DNA of 7,242 bases from Candidatus Bipolaricaulota bacterium (GTDB taxonomy: Bacteria; Bipolaricaulota; Bipolaricaulia; Bipolaricaulales; Bipolaricaulaceae): the NCBI GenBank assembly GCA_015661965.1, contig DQVA01000058.1:1-7242 (forward strand). The letters are read 5' to 3'. Under the pieces are notes generated by a model. The model was not told the DNA's origin. It searched no databases and saw only the letters and a program-made list of their open reading frames with translations. Positions 1 through 6,907 of this stretch are shown here, piece by piece; position 1 is the stretch's first letter; each line of letters opens with the position of its first letter. The position numbers and the translations under genes were made by a program.

Positions 1-2
1 AG

Positions 3-62
3 CTCGCTCAGGAGACCATGTCCGAGCTGACCGGGGGGATGCCCCCGGGGATGCTGCCGTGA
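3..62 (+). CDS. YbaB/EbfC family nucleoid-associated protein, C-terminal fragment
   Basis: Only the last 19 residues and the TGA stop lie in the window; the gene enters from the left edge. The visible tail, LAQETMSELTGG followed by a Met/Pro/Gly-rich end, resembles the usual C-terminus of YbaB/EbfC proteins, where a final helix ends in a KLTGG-like turn and a short Gly/Pro/Leu tail. Family members are small dimeric DNA-binding proteins. The stop overlaps the GTG start of recR by 4 nt (GTGA), and ybaB directly before recR is a very common bacterial order, which supports the call. The fragment is too short to identify on sequence alone, so the assignment rests partly on context. Confidence 0.75.
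   Translation, partial: LAQETMSELTGGMPPGMLP
31..48 (+). promoter_or_regulatory. GC-only hairpin just upstream of the recR start
   Basis: Positions 31-37 (CCGGGGG) pair perfectly with 42-48 (CCCCCGG) around a GATG loop, giving seven G-C pairs. The hairpin lies in the last codons of the upstream gene, and its 3' arm overlaps a G-run (47-50) that is the only SD-like sequence near the recR GTG at 59. Inference: when it forms it would partly hide that site, so recR translation would depend on ribosomes finishing the upstream gene. It could also simply reflect Gly/Pro codons in GC-rich DNA. Confidence 0.4.
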
Positions 63-646
63 TCAAGCCGCTGGAGGAGCTGATCGCCGCTTTGACGCGG
101 CTCCCTGGGATCGGCCGCCGCTCCGCCGAGCGCATCGCCTTTTTCCTCCTCACCAAACCCCAGGAAGCGGCCCGGTTGGCGGAGGCGTTCGGGGGGCTCC
201 ACTCCCGGATCCGCCGTTGCCGGCGCTGCGGCAACTTCGCCGAGGGGGAGCTGTGTCCCATCTGTGCCAGCCCCGGCCGGGACGCGGCCCTCCTGTGCGT
301 GGTAGCCCGCCCCTGGGAGATCGAGCACATAGAGCGCACCGGGGAGTTCCGCGGGCTATATCACGTGCTGGGCGGGCTCATCTCCCCCGCGGACGGGGTG
401 GGGCCGGAGGACCTGGCGATAGAGCCACTGCTTGCACGGGTGCGCGAGGAGGGGGTCCGGGAGGTGATCCTGGCCCTGGAGCCCAAGGTGGAAGGTGACC
501 TCACCGTCATGCACCTTTTGCGGCTCCTCAAGCCCCTAGGGGTACGGGTATCCCAAATCGCCCACGGGGTTCCGGTGGGCCGCGACCTGGAGTCGGCGGA
601 CGAGATCACACTGGGCCGAGCCATCAAAGGCCGCGTCACCCTTTAG
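59..646 (+). CDS. recR: Recombination mediator protein RecR
   Basis: RecR works with RecO (and RecF) to load RecA on gapped DNA during recombinational repair in the cytoplasm. The 195-residue length is normal for the family. In order: an N-terminal helix-hairpin-helix region (about 10-31, with LPGIGRRSAERIAF), a four-cysteine zinc site (C54, C57, C66, C69), a TOPRIM domain (about 77-170, containing YHVLGG and the ISPADGVGPEDL stretch), and the characteristic C-terminus AHGVPVGRDLESADEITL. The GTG start overlaps the upstream stop by 4 nt and gives the usual MxxPLEELI opening. The first TOPRIM position, often VVE, reads VVA here (A83); from memory Bacillus RecR also lacks Glu there, so this need not impair function. 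Identification is secure. Confidence 0.97.
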   Translation: MIKPLEELIAALTRLPGIGRRSAERIAFFLLTKPQEAARLAEAFGGLHSRIRRCRRCGNFAEGELCPICASPGRDAALLCVVARPWEIEHIERTGEFRGLYHVLGGLISPADGVGPEDLAIEPLLARVREEGVREVILALEPKVEGDLTVMHLLRLLKPLGVRVSQIAHGVPVGRDLESADEITLGRAIKGRVTL

Positions 647-653
647 GATCCCA

Positions 654-669
654 CTGAGGCGGCCTTCAG
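654..669. other. Weak hairpin between convergent genes
   Basis: The 42-nt gap between the convergent ends of recR and tlyA contains CTGAGG (654-659) pairing with CTTCAG (664-669) around a 4-nt loop, including one G-U pair. No T-run follows on either strand, so it does not meet the usual picture of an intrinsic terminator. It is recorded because it is the only structure visible where transcription from both sides should end. Confidence 0.25.
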
Positions 670-688
670 CACCACACCAGAAGTACCT

Positions 689-1489
689 CTAGGCCCCTGG
701 TCCCGGGTCAGCCGCCTGGATGAGCTCCTGCCAGTTCAGCGGAGAGGACGCCCCCGGGCGGGGCAGGATGTGGAAAAGGAACTCCACGTTCCCGGCCGGC
801 CCGCGCAGGGGAGAGCGGATGGCACCGGCCACCGAGCAACCCAGCTCCTCCACGAACTCGGCTATCCCCTGGAGGACCTCCCGGTGCACCCGCGGGTCCC
901 GCACCACCCCACCCCGCCCCACCTGGCCCCGGCCGGCCTCGAACTGGGGCTTTACCAACGCGATCACATCCCCGTCGCGCTTCACAATCCCCTTGAGGGG
1001 CGGGAGCACCAGCCGCAGGGAGATGAACGAGACGTCGATCGTCACCAGGTCCACCGGTTCGCCAATGTCCTCAACCGAAAGATACCGCGCGTTGAGCCCC
1101 TCCCGCACCACCACCCGGGGATCCGTCCTGAGCTTCCAGTGGAGCTGGCCCCTCCCCACGTCCACCGCGTAGGCCTTCCTTGCCCCGTGCTGGAGGAGGC
1201 AATCGGTGAACCCCCCGGTGGAGGCCCCGATGTCCAGGCACACCTTCCCCTTTGGGTCTATCCCAAAGGCTTCCAGGGCAGCGGCCAGCTTGTCCCCGCC
1301 CCGGGACACGTAGCGGGGCTTCTCTTTGAGGAAGACCTCGGCGTCCTCCCGCACCAGGGAGCCCGGTTTGTCCCGCAGCTGGCCGTCCACCAGCACCTGG
1401 CCGGCCCGGATGAGGGCCTGGGCTTTGGCGCGGGACTCGGCCAGGCCCCGCGCCACAAGTAGCTGGTCCAGCCGCAGCTTCCCCTTCAC
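689..1489 (-). CDS. tlyA: TlyA family rRNA 2'-O-methyltransferase (S4 + FtsJ-like domains)
   Basis: TlyA uses S-adenosylmethionine to 2'-O-methylate rRNA cytidines: C1920 of 23S and, in type II enzymes, also C1409 of 16S. The 266-residue protein has an N-terminal S4 RNA-binding domain (about 5-60), then an FtsJ/RrmJ-type methyltransferase domain. Motif I is DIGASTGGFTD (86-96). A K-D-K-E tetrad can be placed at K67 (in SRGGDKL), D152 (in IDVSFIS), K180 (in LVKPQFE) and E236 (in GNVEFLF). The GTG start overlaps the aminotransferase TGA by 4 nt and no other in-frame start lies nearby upstream, so it is the last gene of a coupled minus-strand unit. The old name 'hemolysin' reflects heterologous phenotypes. 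Whether it is type I or II cannot be settled by eye. Confidence 0.95.
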   Translation of the reverse strand: MKGKLRLDQLLVARGLAESRAKAQALIRAGQVLVDGQLRDKPGSLVREDAEVFLKEKPRYVSRGGDKLAAALEAFGIDPKGKVCLDIGASTGGFTDCLLQHGARKAYAVDVGRGQLHWKLRTDPRVVVREGLNARYLSVEDIGEPVDLVTIDVSFISLRLVLPPLKGIVKRDGDVIALVKPQFEAGRGQVGRGGVVRDPRVHREVLQGIAEFVEELGCSVAGAIRSPLRGPAGNVEFLFHILPRPGASSPLNWQELIQAADPGPGA

Positions 1490-2697
1490 ACCGGTGCCTT
1501 GGGGGCCACCTCCTGATAGCTCTCAAGACCTCGCTTCAGCACCTCGCACGCCCGCTGCAGATCATGCTCGTTGAGCACGTAGGCGATCCTGGCCTCGTCC
1601 CGCCCCAAGCCCGGGGTCTTATAAAAGCCCTCCCCCGGGGCCAGCATCACCGTCTCCTCTCCGGGGAAGTCGGTGAGCATCCAGCGCACGAACGCCTCGG
1701 CGTCGTCCACCGGAAGGCCCAGCATCATGTAAAACGCCCCCTCCGGGAGCTGGAAGCTCACCCCCGGGATGAGCGCCAGTTCCCGGGCCAACACCTCCCG
1801 GCGCCGTCGGTACTCCTCCACCATCTCCTGGAGGACCTGGCGGTGGCGGGGATGGCCCATGAACGCGACCAGCCCCAGCTGCTCCAACGTGGGCGGGGAC
1901 AGCCGCGCCATGGCACAGCGGCGGGCCGCGTCCATCACCTTGGGATTGCGGGACACGATGGCCCCGATCCGGGCCCCACAGGCCGACAGCCGCTTGGAAA
2001 TAGAGTCCACCATGATGGCGTGATTCCCAAGCTCGGGGAGCGAGAGCACGCTCCTGTGGACCCCCACGTACACGAACTCCCGGTATACCTCGTCGGCTAT
2101 CAGGAAAAGATCGTGTTTCAGGGCTAGCTCCGCCAGCAGCCCCAGTTCCTCCTCCCGATACACGGCCCCGGTGGGGTTGCCGGGATTGGAGAACAGGATG
2201 GCCCGCGTCCTGGCGGTGATCAGCCGCTCGATCTCCTCCTGCGGGGGCAGGTGGAACCCGTCCTCCCGGGAGGTGGTGAGGGATACCAATTCCACCTCGG
2301 CCAGACGAGAAAACCCGTTGTAGTTCGGGTAGAAGGGCTCGGGGACGATCACCTGATCCCCGGGATCACAGGCCACGTTCAGGGCGAACAGCACTGCCTC
2401 CGAACCCCCGGTGGTGATCAGGATCTCCTCCGGGGACAGGGTGATGCCCCATTCCCGATAATAGGAGAGGAAGGCCTCTATCGCCTCGGGCAGCCCTTGA
2501 GAGGGCGAATAGGCGAGCACCTCCACCGGGGCGGACCTTACCCCGTCCAGGAACTCCTTCGGCGTGGGGATATCGGGCTGCCCGATGTTCAGGTGATACA
2601 CCTTTTTCCCCTTCCGCTTGGCCTCGTTGGCCAGTGGCACCAGGCGCCGGATGGGCGACATGGGGGCGGTAGCGCTCCGACGGGATACGTTAGGCAT
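1486..2697 (-). CDS. PLP-dependent class I/II aminotransferase (aspartate aminotransferase-like)
   Basis: This fold-type I pyridoxal-phosphate aminotransferase exchanges an amino group between an amino acid and a 2-oxo acid. With the chosen ATG it has 403 residues. Visible family motifs: SPIRRLVP near the N-terminus, HLNIGQPDIPTP (35-46), TGGSEA (96-101, cofactor phosphate region), NPGNPTG (171-177), ADEVY (201-205), the Schiff-base lysine K235 in DSISKR, R243 in GARIG, and R370 in ARIAYVL, which should bind the substrate carboxylate. Substrate preference cannot be read from the sequence; aspartate is the usual default, but aromatic or branched-chain use is possible. The ATG overlaps the upstream hydrolase stop by 8 nt. 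An in-frame GTG at 2724 would add nine residues but would absorb the SD; the ATG gives the typical N-terminus. Its stop overlaps tlyA by 4 nt. Confidence 0.93.
   Translation of the reverse strand: MPNVSRRSATAPMSPIRRLVPLANEAKRKGKKVYHLNIGQPDIPTPKEFLDGVRSAPVEVLAYSPSQGLPEAIEAFLSYYREWGITLSPEEILITTGGSEAVLFALNVACDPGDQVIVPEPFYPNYNGFSRLAEVELVSLTTSREDGFHLPPQEEIERLITARTRAILFSNPGNPTGAVYREEELGLLAELALKHDLFLIADEVYREFVYVGVHRSVLSLPELGNHAIMVDSISKRLSACGARIGAIVSRNPKVMDAARRCAMARLSPPTLEQLGLVAFMGHPRHRQVLQEMVEEYRRRREVLARELALIPGVSFQLPEGAFYMMLGLPVDDAEAFVRWMLTDFPGEETVMLAPGEGFYKTPGLGRDEARIAYVLNEHDLQRACEVLKRGLESYQEVAPKAPV
1507..1514 (-). promoter_or_regulatory. Strong SD-like AGGAGGTG upstream of tlyA at long spacing
   Basis: On the minus strand AGGAGGTG lies inside the 3' end of the aminotransferase gene and complements the 16S tail encoded at 6054-6061. 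It ends 17 nt before the tlyA GTG, longer than the usual 5-9 nt. A weaker AAGG (1497-1500) sits 7 nt from the start. It may hold terminating ribosomes for re-initiation at the overlapping GTGA. Confidence 0.4.
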
Positions 2698-3337
2698 GGC
2701 TGAGGACCCACACCTCCTTTTCACCGGGCAACGACTCCCTGGTGATCTCCACCTCGCTGGACTCCTGCCGCCGCACCGGCAGATCTACCAGGTCCAAAAA
2801 TTCCCCCACCGGGGCGATGGGCCAATCCTTGATGAGGTCGGTCTTCACGTGCATGGGTATCACCACCCGCAGCTGGGGCAGCATGTGGATCACCTCCACC
2901 GCCTCCTTGGGGCCGATAGTGAAGTGCCCGCCCACCGGGAGCAGGGCCACCTCCACCCCGTGGAGGGGCTTCTGCTGTTCGGCGTTGAGGGTGTGCCCAA
3001 GGTCGCCGAAGTGGGCCAAGGTAAGCCCGTCGGCCTGGATGCGGAAGATCGTGTTGCGCCCCCGTTCTCGACCGCCCTTCTGGTCGTGGAACGAGGGGAT
3101 GCCCCAGATGGAAACCCCCTTCACCTGGTGCTCGCCCAGCCCCCGGACCACCTGTGGCCCTCCCTTGACGCGGGCCACCGCGTTGTGGTCGAAGTGATCG
3201 TGGGACACGGTGACGATGTCCACCGGCTCCCCGGGGAACGGGTAGGGGACCGACTCGTCGAAGGGGTCGGTGAGGAGCTTCACCCCGTCGGCGGTAGTGA
3301 TGAGGAAGCAGGCATGCCCGAACCACTTTATCTTCAA
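2690..3337 (-). CDS. Metallo-beta-lactamase-fold metal-dependent hydrolase (UPF0173-like)
   Basis: With the TTG start this is 215 residues, close to the roughly 220-230 usual for UPF0173 proteins. The start gives MKIKWFGHACFLI, the classic opening of that family. The metal-binding signature HDHFDH is at 46-51; further likely metal or catalytic residues are H84, D112 in HFGDLGH, H138 in GGHFTIGP, and H163 in IPMHVKTD. The fold binds two metal ions, usually zinc, and hydrolyses ester-like bonds, but the physiological substrate of this family is unknown and nothing here reveals it. There is no signal peptide or membrane segment, so it is probably cytoplasmic. The TTG start is chosen because GGAGGTG ends 6 nt before it; a GTG nine bases upstream falls within that SD. 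It starts 26 nt after ddl and overlaps the aminotransferase by 8 nt. Confidence 0.9.
   Translation of the reverse strand: MKIKWFGHACFLITTADGVKLLTDPFDESVPYPFPGEPVDIVTVSHDHFDHNAVARVKGGPQVVRGLGEHQVKGVSIWGIPSFHDQKGGRERGRNTIFRIQADGLTLAHFGDLGHTLNAEQQKPLHGVEVALLPVGGHFTIGPKEAVEVIHMLPQLRVVIPMHVKTDLIKDWPIAPVGEFLDLVDLPVRRQESSEVEITRESLPGEKEVWVLSHA
2711..2720 (-). promoter_or_regulatory. Ribosome binding site AAAGGAGGTG for the aminotransferase
   Basis: The minus-strand sequence AAAGGAGGTG is a perfect 10-nt complement of the 16S 3' tail encoded at 6054-6063. It lies inside the hydrolase coding sequence and ends 13 nt before the ATG at 2697, which is long. It supports this ATG over the upstream GTG at 2724, which would place the site inside the gene. 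Confidence 0.55.
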
Positions 3338-3343
3338 GGCGAC

Positions 3344-3350
3344 CACCTCC
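3344..3350 (-). promoter_or_regulatory. Ribosome binding site that fixes a TTG start for the hydrolase
   Basis: Minus-strand GGAGGTG complements the 16S anti-SD (CACCTCC at 6054-6060) exactly. It ends 6 nt before the TTG at 3337. The alternative GTG (3344-3346) is part of the SD itself and so cannot use it. Confidence 0.8.
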
Positions 3351-3363
3351 GTGTGGGCTAACT

Positions 3364-4323
3364 CTACCCGGTGGGATCGGGGATGGGCAACCGGGCCAGG
3401 GCACGGTCCACCAGCCGGCTCACCAGCCCATCGTAGGGGATGTCGGCGGCGGCCGCCGCCCGGGGGAAGGTGGACAGCTCGGTCAGTCCGGGGAGGGTAT
3501 TGACCTCCAGCACGAAAGGGGTGCCGTCCGGGGCCAGGCGCAGGTCAGCCCGGGCGAAGTCCCGGCACCCCAGTGCCATGAAGGCTTGTTTGGACACCTC
3601 GGCCGCCCGGGCCGCTTCCCCGGCGGGGAGCTCCGCCGGGCAGATGAACTCGCACGCCCCCGGGGAGTACTTGGCCCCCCAATCGAACAACGCCCCCCGT
3701 TTGGGCCGCAGCTCCACCAGAGGAAGGGCCTCCACCCCGGAATCCCCTTCCAATAGAGCACAGGTGAGCTCCCGGCCCGCGATGTACTTCTCAATGAGGA
3801 GGCTGCCGAATTTCTCCAGCACCTCTTGAGCTCGGGAAGCCAGCTCACCTCTGTCATGCACCAGAAAAAGCCCCACGCTGGAGCCCTGGTCCCGGGGTTT
3901 TATCACCAGGGGGAAGCCCAGTTCCGCTGCCCGGGCCAGGAAGCTCTCCAACCCCTCGCCTGGGTAGGTGAGCCAGTCTGGGACTGGGAGCCCCTTGGCG
4001 GAGAGGAGCTGATGGGTGGCGTGCTTGTCCATGGCCAGGGCGCAGGCCAAGGGACCTGAGCCCACGTAGGACTTCCCCAATAGCTCCAAAAGGAGCTGGA
4101 CGGTGCCGTCCTCCCCCGCCCCCCCGTGCAGGATGTTGAAGACCACCGGGAAGGGGGAGAGGCGTTGGGGCAGGCCGTCGTAGGAGTCGATCTCGATAAG
4201 TGCGGCAGAGAAGCCTCTTCTTTTCAGGGCGGCATGGACGCCCTGTCCGGAGCGGAGGGACACCTCCCGCTCCGGGGAATCGCCCCCGCACAGCACCGCC
4301 ACCTTGACAAGGGATCGGTCCAT
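3364..4323 (-). CDS. ddl: D-alanine--D-alanine ligase
   Basis: Ddl joins two D-alanines with ATP to supply the dipeptide for the peptidoglycan precursor, in the cytoplasm. The 319-residue, ATP-grasp protein has the N-terminal SPEREVSLRSG (16-26, with E18 matching DdlB E15), HGGAGEDGTVQ (66-76), the ATP-binding KPRDQGSSVG (142-151), AKY (217-219), and the metal-binding tail with R258, D260, E273 and N275 in FVLEVNTLPGLTELS. Y219 corresponds to DdlB Y216; its retention favours D-Ala-D-Ala over depsipeptide (D-lactate) activity. The ATG at 4323 is preferred because AGGA lies 8 nt upstream and the protein then has normal length. Upstream in-frame ATGs (4329, 4332) add only a few residues, and the full open frame to 4455 would overlap the rRNA promoter. 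It is the first gene of the minus-strand unit and is divergent from the 16S gene. Confidence 0.96.
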   Translation of the reverse strand: MDRSLVKVAVLCGGDSPEREVSLRSGQGVHAALKRRGFSAALIEIDSYDGLPQRLSPFPVVFNILHGGAGEDGTVQLLLELLGKSYVGSGPLACALAMDKHATHQLLSAKGLPVPDWLTYPGEGLESFLARAAELGFPLVIKPRDQGSSVGLFLVHDRGELASRAQEVLEKFGSLLIEKYIAGRELTCALLEGDSGVEALPLVELRPKRGALFDWGAKYSPGACEFICPAELPAGEAARAAEVSKQAFMALGCRDFARADLRLAPDGTPFVLEVNTLPGLTELSTFPRAAAAADIPYDGLVSRLVDRALARLPIPDPTG

Positions 4324-4365
4324 GGGCATCATCCTGCCCCACCCCCGCAAGGCGGGCAAGGACGG

Positions 4366-4394
4366 TTGACCGCCGGCAGGGTGGGTGCTATACT
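4366..4394 (+). promoter_or_regulatory. Promoter of the 16S rRNA transcription unit
   Basis: TTGACC (4366-4371) is followed by a 17-nt spacer and TATACT (4389-4394). TG at 4386-4387 one base before the -10 makes it an extended -10 promoter. Predicted start is near 4401, about 90 nt before mature 16S. The match to the sigma-70-type consensus is close and the position fits a strong rRNA promoter. No A/T-rich UP element is visible just upstream; that stretch is GC-rich. Confidence 0.85.
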
Positions 4395-4400
4395 TGGAGT

Positions 4401-4413
4401 GCCCAGTTCGGGC
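4401..4413 (+). promoter_or_regulatory. Small hairpin at the predicted 5' end of the rRNA leader
   Basis: GCCC (4401-4404) and GGGC (4410-4413) pair around AGTTC. It falls at the predicted transcript start and upstream of boxA, the place where boxB hairpins occur in other rRNA leaders. Four base pairs are weak evidence. Confidence 0.3.
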
Positions 4414-4420
4414 GTTCCAC

Positions 4421-4432
4421 GGGAAAGGCTGG
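4421..4432 (+). other. 5' arm of the 16S processing stem
   Basis: GGGAAAGGCTGG is a perfect 12-nt reverse complement of 6087-6098 downstream of 16S. Pairing would close a loop around the whole 16S precursor, the arrangement cut by RNase III in other bacteria. Shorter matches continue the helix inward: CAAGG (4453-4457) with CCTTG (6074-6078), and TTCTC (4466-4470) with GAGAA (6069-6073), separated by an upstream bulge. Confidence 0.8.
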
Positions 4433-4442
4433 TCTTTGACAA
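4430..4442 (+). promoter_or_regulatory. boxA-like rRNA antitermination site
   Basis: TGGTCTTTGACAA matches 11 of 13 positions of the E. coli rrn boxA TGCTCTTTAACAA. boxA in nascent RNA recruits NusB/NusE and related factors so RNA polymerase reads through untranslated rRNA. It lies between promoter and gene as expected, and its first three bases are shared with the processing-stem arm. Confidence 0.75.
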
Positions 4443-4489
4443 GTGGACAGAGCAAGGACGGGATATTCTCATCGGATCCCTTGAGGCTA

Positions 4490-6066
<1,577 letters not shown>

Positions 6067-6086
6067 GGGAGAACCTTGGCTTGACG

Positions 6087-6098
6087 CCAGCCTTTCCC
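6087..6098 (+). other. 3' arm of the 16S processing stem
   Basis: CCAGCCTTTCCC is the exact reverse complement of 4421-4432. It lies 24 nt after the predicted mature 3' end, so pairing would bring both ends of the 16S precursor together for processing. Confidence 0.8.
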
Positions 6099-6138
6099 CC
6101 GATGAGACCCGTCCGTGCCCTGTCCACGGTACCTGCGC

Positions 6139-6160
6139 ACGTCCGAAACCGGACGTTTTT
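6139..6160 (+). terminator. Intrinsic terminator of the 16S unit
   Basis: ACGTCCG (6139-6145) pairs perfectly with CGGACGT (6150-6156) around AAAC. A T-run follows (6156-6160), then CTTT. The minus strand has no T-run after the hairpin, so it acts on plus-strand transcription. It lies 76 nt past mature 16S, before the next gene, so transcription should end without reaching any 23S gene. Confidence 0.85.
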
Positions 6161-6244
6161 CTTTCCCCCAAGCCCTGGAGCTTCCCTCCCAGTGCACCCA
6201 CCTTCCTTTGGCCCAAGCCGCCCCCCAGGTAGGCTCCCATCGCC

Positions 6245-6907
6245 ATGCAAAACGTACAGGAGAAATGGTTGATCGAGGGGATCGAACCCCTGCTCGAACA
6301 GGGAGAACGGGAGGAGATCCCGGCCCGGGAAACCATCTACTACCCCGGCACCCCCAGTAACTCCGTGTACTTTGTGGAGGAGGGGAAGGTGAAGCTCTCC
6401 TACCTGGACCCCTCCGGCAAACGCATCACCCTGGCCCTGAGGGCGGCGGGGGAGCTGTTCGGGGAGATGGCCCTGGTCGGGGAACGCAGGAGGCGCCACC
6501 ACGCCGAGGCCCTGGAGGAGTCCGTATTGATCAGGATCTCCCGCGAGGTCATGATCGCCTGGATCCGGGATCGGCCCGACGTGCTGTACCAGCTCCTGCA
6601 GCTTTTCGGCCTGTGGATCCGCGACCTGGAGGAGATCGTGGAGGACTTGGCCTTCCGGGATATCCAGGCGCGCCTGTCGCGGCAGCTCTTGCGGCTATCG
6701 CATGAGTACGGGGTGAAGACCAAGGACGGGATCCTGATCAGCTTCCGGCTGACACACCGGGATCTGGCGGAGATGATCGGCTCGGCGCGGGAGAACACCA
6801 CCATGGCCCTGAACAGGTTCGCCCGGGAGGGCCTGCTTTCCAAGCGGCGTTACCAGATCATCATCAAGGATCCGGAGGGACTGAAGGAGAAGTGCGGCCC
6901 CGGCTAG
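6245..6907 (+). CDS. CRP/FNR family transcriptional regulator
   Basis: The 220-residue protein has the full CRP/FNR layout: an N-terminal cyclic-nucleotide-binding-type beta-roll (about 25-100, with GELFGEMAL at 69-77), a long dimerisation helix (about 108-150), and a C-terminal winged helix-turn-helix (about 165-208, LTHRDLAEMIG then SARENTTMALNRF as recognition helix). The GE of the nucleotide pocket is present, but where cAMP-binding CRPs have Arg-Ser/Thr this protein reads RRHHAEA (83-89), so the ligand is uncertain. The only cysteine is C217, so it cannot hold an FNR-type Fe-S cluster. The ATG at 6245 has only a weak AGGTAGG 11 nt upstream. A TTG at 6269 with AGGAG 6 nt upstream is a serious alternative and would remove eight residues before the conserved core. 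Targets are unknown. It follows the 16S terminator and converges on the next gene. Confidence 0.93.
   Translation: MQNVQEKWLIEGIEPLLEQGEREEIPARETIYYPGTPSNSVYFVEEGKVKLSYLDPSGKRITLALRAAGELFGEMALVGERRRRHHAEALEESVLIRISREVMIAWIRDRPDVLYQLLQLFGLWIRDLEEIVEDLAFRDIQARLSRQLLRLSHEYGVKTKDGILISFRLTHRDLAEMIGSARENTTMALNRFAREGLLSKRRYQIIIKDPEGLKEKCGPG
6258..6262 (+). promoter_or_regulatory. SD-like AGGAG inside the annotated regulator start
   Basis: AGGAG is spaced 6 nt from an in-frame TTG at 6269 and complements the 16S tail. It suggests translation may really start at that TTG, as the hydrolase upstream in this window also appears to use TTG. Confidence 0.4.

Noticed and set aside
770..1462. Long plus-strand open frame of 230 codons opposite tlyA
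   Set aside because: It is the antisense shadow of a clear TlyA gene; its His/Pro/Arg-rich translation has no domain and is expected in GC-rich DNA.
2698..2724. Aminotransferase start at GTG 2724
   Set aside because: It would place the perfect SD inside the gene and add nine residues unlike the family N-terminus; not fully excluded.
2618..3361. Plus-strand open frame of 247 codons opposite the hydrolase
   Set aside because: It is antisense to a protein with intact metal-binding motifs, and its own translation shows no recognisable family features.
4344..4356. Hairpin CCCGC-AAG-GCGGG as a terminator or riboswitch in the ddl leader
   Set aside because: The stem is only five pairs, with no T-run and no recognisable riboswitch elements.
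4324..4455. N-terminal extension of ddl by 44 codons
   Set aside because: It would overlap the rRNA promoter and leader, is unlike Ddl N-termini, and the ATG at 4323 has an SD and gives normal length.
4436..4469. Second rRNA promoter using TTGACA at 4436
   Set aside because: The nearest -10-like sequences (GATATT, TATTCT) give spacers of 20 and 22 nt; the TTGACA is better explained as part of boxA.
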